The position numbers were made by a program, and so were the translations under genes. From positions 496,001 to 560,000 of the forward strand of contig CP150559.1 in assembly GCA_049487715.1 (NCBI GenBank): DNA of 64,000 nt. Reading direction: 5' to 3'. This stretch comes from Pycnococcus provasolii (lineage: Eukaryota; Chlorophyta; Pseudoscourfieldiophyceae; Pseudoscourfieldiales). The stretch's first letter is position 1; each line of letters starts with the position of its first letter. This document shows, one piece after another, positions 34,153-43,600 of the stretch. Below the pieces are notes generated by a model. The model saw only the letters and a program-made list of their open reading frames with translations, made no database searches and was not told the origin of the DNA.

Positions 34153-36996
34153 ATGTCAAAGTTCTGGGAGGCTGGCTCGTCGTCGGAAGAAGATGACGAC
34201 GAAAATGAGAGTGACTCCGGCTCCGACTCCGGCTCCGACTCCGGCTCCTCCTCGGGCTCCTCCTCGGACGATTCCGGTGATTCTGACTCGTCGTCTTCGT
34301 CTGATTCCGACGCCGGTGCGGGTGGTGGAGGTGCGGCGCGATTCCTGAAAGGTGGTGACTCCGACTCAGACAGCGACTCCGACGACGAGAGGCGGGTCAT
34401 CAAGTCCGCGAAAGATAAGCGGTACGAGGAGCTGCGCGCAACCACCGAGGAGATCAGGAACAAGATGAAAATCAACGACTTTCTCACGCTGCTGACGCTC
34501 TTCGAGAAACTCAACAAGCAGCTCGAAAGGACAGTCAAGCTCTCGATGACCGCGTCCAGCGCGCCGCCGCGCATGTACGTCCGCATACTCGTGCAGCTGG
34601 AAGACTACGTCGAGGAGGCGTTCGCAGACAAGGAACTGCGCAAGAAGCTGTCGTCCACCAACGCCAAGGCGTTCAACAGCATGAGGCAGAAGATCAAAAA
34701 GCACAACCGAGAGCCTGACAACGAAGAGGCGGTGAAGCGATTCCGCGAGAACCCCGTGTGGGAGACGGACGAGGATGAGGATGAGTCCGACGATGAAGAC
34801 GAGCAGATGACGGAAGACGCGGCGATGGGAGAAGAGGAGACGAAGGGCAAGGATGACAAAAAGAAGCGCCTGTTCGACGTTCCGCCGGAGGAAATCACAT
34901 ACGAGATGGTGGAAGCGAAGCTTCGCGAGGTGATCCTGTCGCGAGGAAGGAAGGGAACGGACCGCGTCGAGCTCGTCGACCAGCTCAAATTCATCGCCGC
35001 GGTCGCGACAACTCCCGCGCAGACGGTGGAGTGCCTCATGCACGTCATCAGCGCACGGTTCGACGTCACGCCATCCATGTCATCGCACATGCCCGTGGCG
35101 ATGTGGAAGCTGTGCGTGATCGACCTGCTCACCACGCTCGACATCCTCGAGAAGAACCCCAACATTACCATGGACGACGGACTGACGACGGGGCCTACCG
35201 CCGTGGCGGCGGCGCCGGCACCCGCGGATGACGAGGAGGATGCCAACGACGACGGCGGTGCGGCAAAGGAGGCGGCAGCGCAGACATCTAGCATCCAGGC
35301 GACGTCCAACACGTCCGACGCCAGCGCGCCCGCTCGCGTCTACGGCAATCTCGTCGCCTTCACCGAGCGGTGCGACGACGAGCTGTTCAAGTCGCTGCAG
35401 GTGATCGACCCTCACACGCACGAGTACGTGGATCGCCTGCAGGACGAGCTCACGCTGCTCGTGCTCGCGGACCGCACCGCGAAGTACCTGCAAAAGAACG
35501 GAAATCACGCCGCCATGAGCCGCGTCGCGCTTCGGCAGCTCGAGCACCTGTACTACAAGAGCGAGGCGACGTACGACGCGACGGTGAAGCACGTCGGCGC
35601 GATCCGCGAGAAGCAGAAGAAGGAGAAGGCTGAGAAAGAGGAGGAGCTGCGTTTGCAGAAGGAACAGCAGGGTGATGCAGAAGGCGATGCCGCGGCGGAT
35701 GGCGCGTGGCTGAACGTGACGCCGGTGGCTGCGAATGACCCGGCATTCCTCGTGTTCCCCGACGACTTTGAGATGGCGGACAGCCTTGTGGGTGCCATCG
35801 CGTCTCTCACGCGCATCATCTACAAGCACGGCATCGATCGCACCAAGGCTCGTGCCATGCTGTGCGACATCTACCACAAGTCCGTGCTCGGCAAGTTCTC
35901 CACCGCGCGTGACCTCATGCTGATGTCTCACCTGCAGGAGAGTATCGGGCACATGGACATCTCAACGCAGGTGCTGTTTAACCGAACGATGGCCCAGATG
36001 GGCCTGTGCGCTTTTAGATGCGGCATGGTCAGCGAGAGCTTCTCGTGCCTCACGGACTTGTACAGCGGCGGCCGCATCCGCGAGCTGCTCGCGCAGGGCG
36101 TCGCGCAGAGCCGGTACGAGAAGAATCCGGAGCAGGAGAGGATGGAGCGAAGGAGGCAGCTTCCTTTCCACACGCACATCCACCTGGAACTGCTGGAGGC
36201 TGTGCACTACATATCCGCGGTGCTGCTGGAGATCCCCGCGATGGCGGCTCTCAACAGCACGGGCGGCGCGTCCGCGGCGGCGGAGGCGATGCACCGCAAC
36301 CGCAAGATGCACGCTCGCAGCATCTGGAGACTGCTTGAGAACTACAACCGCAGCACGTTCACCGGGCCTCCGGAGACGGTGCGCGACCACATTGTCGCGT
36401 GCGCGCACGCACTGCAGAAGAGCGACTGGAAAAAGGCGCACAGCACCGTGTGCAGCCTCTCGGTGTGGACACTGTTCCCCGAGAAGGAGAGGGAGCGCAT
36501 ACTGAGCATGCTCGAGTCGCGGTTCAAGCGCGAGGCGCTTCGAACGTTCTTGTGCACTTCCGGTCACTTGTACAGCTCGCTGGCTTTGTCGTTCCTTGCG
36601 GAGCGCTTCGCCATGGAGGAGAAGGAAGTGCGCAGCATCGTCGCGGGCATGGTGCTTCGTGACGAGCTGCAGGGAAGCCTTGACGCGCGCAGCGCGTGCC
36701 TCGTCGTGGAGAGGCACGAGGCTACGAGGCTTCAGCGTCTTGCTGGCGTGTTCCTGGAGAAGCTCGAGGGCGTCGTCGGCGCGAACGAGCGAGCGGTGGG
36801 CGTTGGCGCCGGAGGTGGCGACGACGACGGACACCACGGCGGTGGCGACTTCGGAGGTCGCGGAGGTGGACGTGGTGGTGGACGTGGCGGACGCGGCGGA
36901 CGCGGACGCGGACGCGGCGGCGGTCGAGGGCGCGGCGACCGCGACCGCGGTGGTGACCGCGGTGACCGCGGTGACCGTGGAGGCGATCGCCAGTAG
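34153..36996 (+). CDS. EIF3C: Translation initiation factor eIF3 subunit C
   Basis: Predicted 947 residues. The start MSKFWEAGSSSEEDDDENES with its acidic Ser/Asp tract is characteristic of eIF3c. So are KRYEELRATTEEIRNKMKIN, the eIF3c_N region, FNRTMAQMGLCAFRCGMV, LLAQGVAQSRYEKNPEQERM and LPFHTHIHLELLEAVHYISA, and the PCI segment SSLALSFLAERFAMEEKEVR. eIF3c is a core scaffold of eIF3 that binds eIF1/eIF5 and the 40S subunit. The tail (residues about 890-947) is an RGG/RGR-rich stretch, giving an RNA-binding end; a similar tail is known in plant eIF3c. No intron. The acidic N-terminus is encoded by tandem GACTCCGGCTCC units. Confidence 0.96.
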   Translation: MSKFWEAGSSSEEDDDENESDSGSDSGSDSGSSSGSSSDDSGDSDSSSSSDSDAGAGGGGAARFLKGGDSDSDSDSDDERRVIKSAKDKRYEELRATTEEIRNKMKINDFLTLLTLFEKLNKQLERTVKLSMTASSAPPRMYVRILVQLEDYVEEAFADKELRKKLSSTNAKAFNSMRQKIKKHNREPDNEEAVKRFRENPVWETDEDEDESDDEDEQMTEDAAMGEEETKGKDDKKKRLFDVPPEEITYEMVEAKLREVILSRGRKGTDRVELVDQLKFIAAVATTPAQTVECLMHVISARFDVTPSMSSHMPVAMWKLCVIDLLTTLDILEKNPNITMDDGLTTGPTAVAAAPAPADDEEDANDDGGAAKEAAAQTSSIQATSNTSDASAPARVYGNLVAFTERCDDELFKSLQVIDPHTHEYVDRLQDELTLLVLADRTAKYLQKNGNHAAMSRVALRQLEHLYYKSEATYDATVKHVGAIREKQKKEKAEKEEELRLQKEQQGDAEGDAAADGAWLNVTPVAANDPAFLVFPDDFEMADSLVGAIASLTRIIYKHGIDRTKARAMLCDIYHKSVLGKFSTARDLMLMSHLQESIGHMDISTQVLFNRTMAQMGLCAFRCGMVSESFSCLTDLYSGGRIRELLAQGVAQSRYEKNPEQERMERRRQLPFHTHIHLELLEAVHYISAVLLEIPAMAALNSTGGASAAAEAMHRNRKMHARSIWRLLENYNRSTFTGPPETVRDHIVACAHALQKSDWKKAHSTVCSLSVWTLFPEKERERILSMLESRFKREALRTFLCTSGHLYSSLALSFLAERFAMEEKEVRSIVAGMVLRDELQGSLDARSACLVVERHEATRLQRLAGVFLEKLEGVVGANERAVGVGAGGGDDDGHHGGGDFGGRGGGRGGGRGGRGGRGRGRGGGRGRGDRDRGGDRGDRGDRGGDRQ

Positions 36997-37024
36997 TGTT
37001 ACACAACTCTTTTTTTTCCACAAT

Positions 37025-37978
37025 TCACTTGACAGCCTTGTAGATTGCCAGCATGATTTTTTCCCACGTGTTCATCGTGGTTTCGTCTCCGTTGCTTGGT
37101 CGAAGCAGGTTGACGATCACGTCCCCCGGTTTGCTGTCCCACCGCTCTATATGCTCACACACGCGGTTGTTTTCAGGAGACAAGACGTGTTCTGTACCCC
37201 CTTTGGCTGCCAAGATGGGTCGCCACGGCAGGCGCAGCGTCGCTTTGAAGCGCCACGTGCTTCGTATGCTGCTGGGAGCGGCGTCGGCGTCGATCTTCGG
37301 TGGCGTTTCGTTGGTGACGTCGACGTCGGACACATACAGGTTCCAGTCTATGGAGACGTCATCACACAGCGACCCAAGGTTCTGTACGTTAGTTTTGAAC
37401 CTGTTGACTGCATTTTCTCCTTGAAATGACGAGAAGTCGTCAGCAAATCGACACGTGTCGACGTACGCTTTCATGCTTCCTTGTCCCGTGACAAAGTAGT
37501 CTTGTTTGTAGTCTTCACGGATCATAGACAGAGCTTCTTGGAATGTCAGTGAAGACTGTGTTGTTGATGACGACGACGACGCAGAGGAGGAGTCGCCCAC
37601 CACCACAGGCTGTTCGTTCAAAACAGCCGCTTTGACGTTACCAAGACTTTCACTCAGGTACCAGAGCAACTTGAGTGCTGGTGAGGATGACGAAGAATCA
37701 TCACCATTCTCTCCTGACGGTGACGACGACGACGACGACGACGAGTCTGACGAGTCTTTATGAGCTGCAGCTTTTGAGATGAGCTGATGAGACCTTACAT
37801 GCCTTAAACGCCCTCCTACTAGTAACGAACACCTCCCTAACCGAGTAGGAAGAGTAGTCTCCCTACCCCTAACCGATTGACGACAGGGAGAGTGACGAGT
37901 GACAGCACGAGCACCAGGAGCAGCAGACACGAAGTTGAAGGAGCTTCTATGGGACATTATTAGTAGGATCGGCGCCAT
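37025..37978 (-). CDS. Chloroplast DUF2358 (NTF2/SnoaL-like) protein
   Basis: Predicted 317 residues. The C-terminal 180 residues match DUF2358: SMIREDYKQDYFVTGQGSMK, CRFADDFSSFQGENAVNRFK, NVQNLGSL, and LRLPWRPILAAKGGTEHVLS leading into RVCEHIERWDSKPGDVI and LLRPS. These proteins occur in plants, algae and cyanobacteria and have a cone-shaped NTF2-like fold; the function is unknown. The N-terminus (HRSSFNFVSAAPGARAVTRH) is Ser/Arg-rich and consistent with a plastid transit peptide, followed by a Ser/Asp-rich linker. Four spaced TTAGGG units lie 65-118 bp upstream of the ATG. It is convergent with eIF3c, the stops being only about 28 bp apart. Confidence 0.85.
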   Translation of the reverse strand: MAPILLIMSHRSSFNFVSAAPGARAVTRHSPCRQSVRGRETTLPTRLGRCSLLVGGRLRHVRSHQLISKAAAHKDSSDSSSSSSSSPSGENGDDSSSSSPALKLLWYLSESLGNVKAAVLNEQPVVVGDSSSASSSSSTTQSSLTFQEALSMIREDYKQDYFVTGQGSMKAYVDTCRFADDFSSFQGENAVNRFKTNVQNLGSLCDDVSIDWNLYVSDVDVTNETPPKIDADAAPSSIRSTWRFKATLRLPWRPILAAKGGTEHVLSPENNRVCEHIERWDSKPGDVIVNLLRPSNGDETTMNTWEKIMLAIYKAVK

Positions 37979-38042
37979 GGATGCGGAACGGAATCGGAAT
38001 GCGGATGAGGGGGGAGAGGTTAGGGGATTCGGTCAGGGTCAG

Positions 38043-38095
38043 TTAGGGTTACTGGGTTAGGGCTACAGTACTGGGTTAGGGTTACTGGGTTAGGG
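38043..38095. repeat. Spaced TTAGGG repeats upstream of the DUF2358 gene
   Basis: TTAGGG at 38043, 38057, 38076 and 38090, each followed by TTACTGG- or CTACAG-like spacers, giving 14- and 19-nt periods. The C-rich strand is sense for the DUF2358 gene. Confidence 0.85.
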
Positions 38096-38402
38096 TAATT
38101 GTTCGGGTGACCTTGCCAGACACTGCTTTGACAGAGCTTGCATGCCTAAAGGCTCATCTGGATCCTGTTATTTTTCCTCGTTTAAAATTCATAAAGGCAA
38201 GTCAAATTGAGAGCTAAAACCTTTACATACTTCTATTCATCACAGCAGGGTGTTGCAAGCTTGACAACAGGTTGCTTCATCAGAACAGTGGTCAGAGGGC
38301 ATCAGAAGCGCCCCCGGGCGGGGAAAAGATGACGTCGGCGCCTTGCATTACCTTGCCGATTGCGCATTTTATTTTGTAGTGGTACAAACACAACACACCA
38401 CC

Positions 38403-38411
38403 TACCCGGTA
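38403..38411. promoter_or_regulatory. TACCCGGTA palindrome upstream of the ankyrin gene
   Basis: Nine-base near-palindromic core inside CCTACCCGGTAGG, about 120 bp upstream of ATG 38530. Confidence 0.35.
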
Positions 38412-38446
38412 GGTGGGAAAGGACCACCACCTGCGCGCACGCCACG

Positions 38447-38455
38447 TAAAGTTTA
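38447..38455 (+). promoter_or_regulatory. TAAAGTTTA element upstream of the ankyrin gene
   Basis: Same nonamer and orientation as before COQ5 and Elongin-C, here 74 bp before the ATG. Confidence 0.35.
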
Positions 38456-38529
38456 TAAAGGTAGGGTCTCTCTCTCCGGGCTGCCCGGGCTGCCCGGGGC
38501 CATTCCCATTCTTACTTTTTGTTTCTGTC

Positions 38530-41067
38530 ATGGCCCCACCGGGTGGCAGCCACAACCACCACCGTGGTGGTCGTAGTCCCTATAGGGCCAATGGAGGCAA
38601 TGTCGGCACGGATGACTCGACCTCAACTCCTTCCTTGGCGTTCCAGAGTCCACGGCGGTTCCCTCCCTGGGATTCCACATCCACTTCAGCAGCTTCTGGA
38701 GCTTCTCCGCCGGCCGCTTCTCTACACGCTGGACAGAGAAATAAGACAGCCTCACAGCAGCTGGCCGCCTCACAAACCGGACTCACGGACCAGTCGCGAG
38801 ACTTAGGGTGGGCGACCGCGGACGAACTCGAAAGCTCCGCGCTGCTTGAAAGCTCGCCGGACGTTGCATACAACGGGCCACCGGGTGCGCCGAAGTCGTC
38901 GTCTGGCAAGTCGTCGCTAGGAGGATCCGCCGTCGCACCAACCGTGCCGAGATTCGTTGACGCCATGGGATCCGCCACGCGGCTGTTCAGTGACGCGCCG
39001 ACGCACGCAAACGGCGACTCGTCCAACGCCTCCACGCCGAGGTACGTGCTCGCGGAGGCAAACAGGCCCATAGGACTTTCGCCCAGAATGACGCTCAACC
39101 GTGAGGCGAGCGAGGAGTTTGCAGACGCGGCGGTGCCCGACGGACCTAGCACGACGAGCACGAGCCAGACGTCTGAGGTTTCCGACGTGAGCCTCGCCTT
39201 TCACTCGGAGGACGACGAGGAGGAGAGCGCAGGCGCAAGCGCAGGCGGCTCACCCGCGCACGTGAGGGCAGGTGCAGCTCGAGCACGCGCGCTGCTGGAG
39301 GCTGTCGCATCCGCCGCGCCAACCACGCCGCCGCCGCCGCCTAAAGTGAAGTCGCAGCGGACGACGACACCGCCGACGCCGTCCACCAAGCCAAAGTCGG
39401 CGTCACGAATGCCGTGGATGTCGCCGCGCGAAATGACAACGCCGCGGGGGAACGAGGCAACGGACGACGGCGAGGCGTTCGTGTCCGGCGCGTCGGATGC
39501 CGCACTGCTGCAGTCAGCATCGGAGGACGAGGCGACGACTTCCAGCCTCAGCGAGGAGGAAGTCGATGCCACCGTCGCCACGCCGAAACCGTCGCGGCCA
39601 CCACCACCACCACCACCACCCGCTGCGGCGACTCCTCCGCCAAAGTACCCATCGCCCGCCCGTGCCAAGCCGTCGCCATCACGAGCTGACAAGACGAGGC
39701 CGCCGCCTTCCCCGTCGCCTTCCTTGCCTGCGACATCATCCTCGCCGTCAACCGTTCCTCACACGCCGCCACCGCCGCCGCCGCCGGCGGCGCAAATCGC
39801 CACCACCCATTCCCCCGCGATCCATTCGCCGACAGCCGCCGGCGTGACTTCGCCACTAGTCAGCAGCCGCAGCCTCCCCAGCCCGGGCGCGACGACGACG
39901 ACGACGGAGTCTTCGGAGAGCGAGTCACCCAACCAGGCTTCCGAAGGCGAGGGTGCGGGCGGAGCGGGCGCGTTGAGCAAGAGCGAGAGACGCCGCGTGA
40001 TGCGCGACCGATACCGCGAAAAGCTCAAGCACGGCTTTGGCTGCCCAGAGGCGGCGCCGCCGAGCGCATCGCGGTCATCTTCGCTGCGATCTAGTGCGGA
40101 GATTACCGAAACTAGGTCGCCGGCGGCAACACCAAAACCTCGCGCGCCCTCTCGCGGCGGCATCATATCGGCAACACAGCCACCCGCTCGTTCCATGACG
40201 GCGGCGACGACGACACCGCCGCAGGTGCCGCCGCAACCACCACCGCAACCACCACCTGCCGCCGTCGCTCAGCCACAACATCCTCCTCAACCTCACCACC
40301 CCTATGCACATGCACATGCTCATGCCCATGCTCATGCTCATGTCCATGCTCAACCACCTCATCATGCCATGTATGCTCACGCACAGCCGCCGATGACGCA
40401 GCCTATGATGGCACCGGCACCGCAGTACTCGATGGCGCCGGGATTGCACCCCATGTACACGACTGCGCCGCCGTCGCCTCAGATGGCGTACGTTGCATAT
40501 CCGCACATGCAGCCGGCACCGCCGCCGGCACCGCCGCCGCCCGCGATGATGGTTGCGGCGGCGCACGGATACCACTATCAGCAGCCGATGGCATATTACC
40601 AGCAGCCGATGGCTGCCGCCCCCGTTCCCACATCGGCGCCCGCGTACAGCGCGATGCAGTCGGCGCCATCGCCGGCTGCGGAGAGCGTCGCGGCATCCTT
40701 CGCTCATCTTCGCGTATCCACGGAGAGCGTCGCGTCGCCTTCTCTTGCTGACATGTTCCGCCACGTACGTGAGGGCGACCACTCGTTCGTGGCTGAGCAG
40801 GTGGACACCGGACGCCTTTACGTGGATACGGCGGACGATCACGGGAATACGCCTCTGATCGCGGCTTGCATAGCAGGTCACAAGAAGGTGGCAAGGGCTC
40901 TTCTCCGCCGCGGTGCGAATGTGAATGCAGCCAACTTGCAGGGCCAGACGGCTCTGCACTACTGCTTCGCGCTCGGGCACACGGAGCTTGGCGACTACCT
41001 GATTGCGAAAGGTGCGAACGACGACGCCGTGAATGCGAACGGGTTGAGTCCGTACGAGGGCTTGTAA
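38530..41067 (+). CDS. Large disordered protein with C-terminal ankyrin repeats
   Basis: Predicted 845 residues from ATG 38530 (MAPPGGSHNHHRGGRSPYR). The last 105 residues carry ankyrin repeats: DDHGNTPLIAACIAGHKKVA, LLRRGANVNAANLQGQTALH, and GHTELGDYLIAKGANDDAVN, with a final GLSPYEGL. The remaining 740 residues are disordered: Pro/Ser/Thr-rich, several polyproline runs (candidate SH3/WW/EVH1 ligands), a basic helix KSERRRVMRDRYREKLKHGF near residue 485, and a His-Ala alternating tract around residue 600. Ankyrin repeats mediate protein contacts; the partner is unknown. In plants and algae such architectures occur in acyl-CoA-binding proteins, but no ACB domain is visible here. TGTAA follows the stop at 41107. 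Confidence 0.75.
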   Translation: MAPPGGSHNHHRGGRSPYRANGGNVGTDDSTSTPSLAFQSPRRFPPWDSTSTSAASGASPPAASLHAGQRNKTASQQLAASQTGLTDQSRDLGWATADELESSALLESSPDVAYNGPPGAPKSSSGKSSLGGSAVAPTVPRFVDAMGSATRLFSDAPTHANGDSSNASTPRYVLAEANRPIGLSPRMTLNREASEEFADAAVPDGPSTTSTSQTSEVSDVSLAFHSEDDEEESAGASAGGSPAHVRAGAARARALLEAVASAAPTTPPPPPKVKSQRTTTPPTPSTKPKSASRMPWMSPREMTTPRGNEATDDGEAFVSGASDAALLQSASEDEATTSSLSEEEVDATVATPKPSRPPPPPPPPAAATPPPKYPSPARAKPSPSRADKTRPPPSPSPSLPATSSSPSTVPHTPPPPPPPAAQIATTHSPAIHSPTAAGVTSPLVSSRSLPSPGATTTTTESSESESPNQASEGEGAGGAGALSKSERRRVMRDRYREKLKHGFGCPEAAPPSASRSSSLRSSAEITETRSPAATPKPRAPSRGGIISATQPPARSMTAATTTPPQVPPQPPPQPPPAAVAQPQHPPQPHHPYAHAHAHAHAHAHVHAQPPHHAMYAHAQPPMTQPMMAPAPQYSMAPGLHPMYTTAPPSPQMAYVAYPHMQPAPPPAPPPPAMMVAAAHGYHYQQPMAYYQQPMAAAPVPTSAPAYSAMQSAPSPAAESVAASFAHLRVSTESVASPSLADMFRHVREGDHSFVAEQVDTGRLYVDTADDHGNTPLIAACIAGHKKVARALLRRGANVNAANLQGQTALHYCFALGHTELGDYLIAKGANDDAVNANGLSPYEGL

Positions 41068-42168
41068 GTGTACATTCAAAAGCAAGGCCCATGCCTCTTT
41101 GTACCTTGTAATCAATAAAAAAAGATAATTACCGATAAGACATCATGCGCAGTCACGCCCACCAAACCTTACAAATCAGTCCAGCTCCACAATGTATCCC
41201 TTAACGTACTTTATAGTTGGTAGTTTATAGTTGGTAGTACTATAAAGTTCACAGGTCGCGTCCATTTTTGTCTGAATCTGTCCAAAACGAGAAAAATCAA
41301 CGAGAGAAAAAAAAATCAGACCAAACCACATTTGTGCGCCGTGATACCTGCCTTCCTACCACTAAAGGTAGTCCTTACCCAGCCGCCAAATTGCGCCTAC
41401 TATAAAATGAATATTCGCTCGCACAAACAGTCGCATACAAACCTATGCGCACAGTCGGCACAGACAGCGCCATCGATGGCCTTACAGTAAGGGTACTGTA
41501 CATGCTGTAAAGAAAAAGAAGAATGAAAAAAACTCGTGAGCGAGAGAACCGAAAGAGAAAAAGAAAAAACGCGGAATTTGGAACCCCGCCGTCAGAACAA
41601 GCCGCCGTCAAAAGGGAACTGGGAAAAATTCACAAGGGTCCCGCGTGAACTTTTGCCAAACTCATTTGGTTCGGGGCGTCTGGTCGGTCTGGTCGGGACC
41701 AATGGGTCCGTCGGCGGGTCACATCTAGTGCACTGATCGCGCCGCGCGCCACCGGAATTCGGCACCGGTTCCCCTTTTTGCGCGCGTCCCCCCCCCCCCC
41801 CCGGAGGCCTGCTTTCGGCCTGCTTTCCCCTCCCCTTCCCTTCCCCCCAGCAGGCTCATTCTTCCCAGTACTCTTCATCGCACTTCACTTTGTTGGCAAA
41901 GCAGGCTTCACCTCGTCGTGCCTTCGAAGATTCGTGTGTGAACGCGCTCACACATTCACTTCGCACTTCGCACTTCACACTTCACACTTCCACACTTCGC
42001 ACTTCGCACTTCAGCTCATTTTGTTGTGTTGTTTTGTGTGTGTTTCTTGGCTCCTTTTGATTTCGTTTTGATTGGCTCATTCGTCTTCTTGCTCATTCTC
42101 ATTCATTTCTCATTTCTCTGCTCTTCTCAGTCTGAGCCTTGGGGGTTCCTGGAGAAGGAAGGCTTGTA
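41068..42168. other. Intergenic region without a convincing gene
   Basis: Contains the ankyrin gene poly(A) region, a duplicated TTTATAGTTGGTAG unit (near 41210-41235), a 14-base C run (41789) and the heptamer repeat listed separately. The short minus-strand frame near 41375-41611 is not convincing. Confidence 0.5.
41957..42013. repeat. CACTTCN heptamer tandem repeat
   Basis: Eight CACTTC-plus-one-base units (G, G, A, A, C, G, G, A) with one extra A, in the leader region of the next gene. Confidence 0.85.
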
Positions 42169-42516
42169 ATGCCCAAGCGCCACCGCGAGCGCGACAACAC
42201 GCCTCTCGGGCCACTCACCGGCGCGCAGATTGAACAGCTCGTCAGAACGCGATCGGGGGAAGGAAGCTCGGCGAGAATTGCACTCGCGCCGGAAAGACCG
42301 CCGCTGACTGTCACGCAGCACCAGCAGCAGCAATTTCAGCAGTACCACCAACACCAACACCAACAGCAGCAGTTTCACCAGACTGTGCAGCAGGCGCAGC
42401 AGGTGCAGCAGTTTCCGTTTCCGGTGGCGTCTGTCCAACCGCAGCAGCAGACGGTTGGACCTGGAGCACAGCAAGCTCCTTGGCAAAACCTCAACCCGAC
42501 ATTCTTTGGGTGCTGA
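42169..42516 (+). CDS. Small Gln-rich protein, unknown
   Basis: Predicted 115 residues. It starts MPKRHRERDNTPLGPLTGAQ with a basic, possibly nuclear N-terminus and a short helix (IEQLVRTRSGEGSSARIAL). It then becomes Gln/His/Val-rich (CAG/CAA/CAC codons) and ends with PWQNLNPTFFGC. The ordered first 40 residues suggest a real gene with a conserved head and a prion-like low-complexity tail. A longer in-frame reading from upstream lacks an ATG. No family recognised. Confidence 0.5.
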   Translation: MPKRHRERDNTPLGPLTGAQIEQLVRTRSGEGSSARIALAPERPPLTVTQHQQQQFQQYHQHQHQQQQFHQTVQQAQQVQQFPFPVASVQPQQQTVGPGAQQAPWQNLNPTFFGC

Positions 42517-42706
42517 GCACACACACACAGCTCACTTTTGTATTCTTTTGATTTGGTGGCCCCACCTGATTTTTTTTTTTCATTTTTTCATAAAAACTGT
42601 ACATACATACATACAGCAGATAGCAGCAGCAACAAAATAACTCTAAAAAGAGAGAGAGAGAGAGAGAGATAGAGAGAGAGAGAGAAATTGGCAGCGCGCT
42701 CGTCCG

Positions 42707-43480
42707 ATGACGAACGAAGAAGGCAACAACAACAACAACAACAACAACAGCAATCAGAAGTCAGCCTTGCGCGAGCAACCGCGCAACGTCGTCGGCGGTG
42801 TTCTGCGTGCCGGTGTCGGCAAGCAGCGAGCACGAAGCTTGGGTGGAGGCCGCGGACCACTCACGCCTCATCGCAGCAACAACAGCAGCTTGAACATCAA
42901 CAAGAACAACTTTGCCACGCCGCGTTCAGCGCCTCCTCAGCAACGCCACCGAACGGCAGTCACCCCCTCCACCGCCGACGGCATCTCGAGCGATGACGAT
43001 GGCGATCATGCTGGCGATGGAAGGAACGACAACGTGCGCACGCCGGCGATGCAGCCGCCGCCAGCACCACGCGTTTCCATGTCGACGACGTCCGTGCTGA
43101 GCCGTCGACGTGCGATAGCGACGCCAAGCGCAGGTGGACGGCGAGGTGCACTTGCCGAACGCGTGCGTCGCCTTGTGCGCGAACGCGAGGCACCGGCAGA
43201 CGCGTCGAGTCGCGAACGCACGCATGTCGTTCGACTCCTTGCACAGCCTCAGGTGGTCCACGGTGGCGGCATCGTCGTTCGCTGCAGTTGCGAGCACATG
43301 ACGACGACGACGACGACGACGACGACTGCACCGCCATCTCTGCTTTTCTTGAACAGTGCCGATGCCGCAGAACTCCACCCTGTTGCAGGCACCACGCTAG
43401 TTGCCTACGCCCCATCCGTGGTGGTTCGCGTAGGCAACGACGACGTGCTCGTGCCCGGTGGAGGGTGCGCAAAAGTGTAA
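42707..43480 (+). CDS. Unknown low-complexity protein with a possible beta-rich C-terminal domain
   Basis: Predicted 257 residues. The N-terminus is poly-Asn (AAC repeats) followed by basic, Arg/Ser/Pro-rich sequence. A helix RRGALAERVRRLVREREAP lies near residue 145, and the last 70 residues (VVHGGGIVVRCSCEH, then LLFLNSADAAEL, then GTTLVAYAPSVVVRVGNDDV) look like beta strands of a small barrel. No named family. A GAGA-repeat leader (42650-42686) precedes the ATG by about 20 bp. The poly-Thr run comes from an ACG repeat and may vary in length. Confidence 0.5.
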   Translation: MTNEEGNNNNNNNNSNQKSALREQPRNVVGGVLRAGVGKQRARSLGGGRGPLTPHRSNNSSLNINKNNFATPRSAPPQQRHRTAVTPSTADGISSDDDGDHAGDGRNDNVRTPAMQPPPAPRVSMSTTSVLSRRRAIATPSAGGRRGALAERVRRLVREREAPADASSRERTHVVRLLAQPQVVHGGGIVVRCSCEHMTTTTTTTTTAPPSLLFLNSADAAELHPVAGTTLVAYAPSVVVRVGNDDVLVPGGGCAKV

Positions 43481-43600
43481 AATCTAAGATCGCTCAATTC
43501 AGTACTTACGTTGTCCAACGGTCGTCCATTCACACCATTATCATAAAGTTGATACCCACAATAACGTTTTTTCTTTTTAAATTGAATCTTTTTTTCTTGT

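Noticed and set aside
41375-41611. Short hydrophobic minus-strand frame
   Set aside because: Aromatic-rich AT-biased translation, no ATG with a sensible context and no family match.
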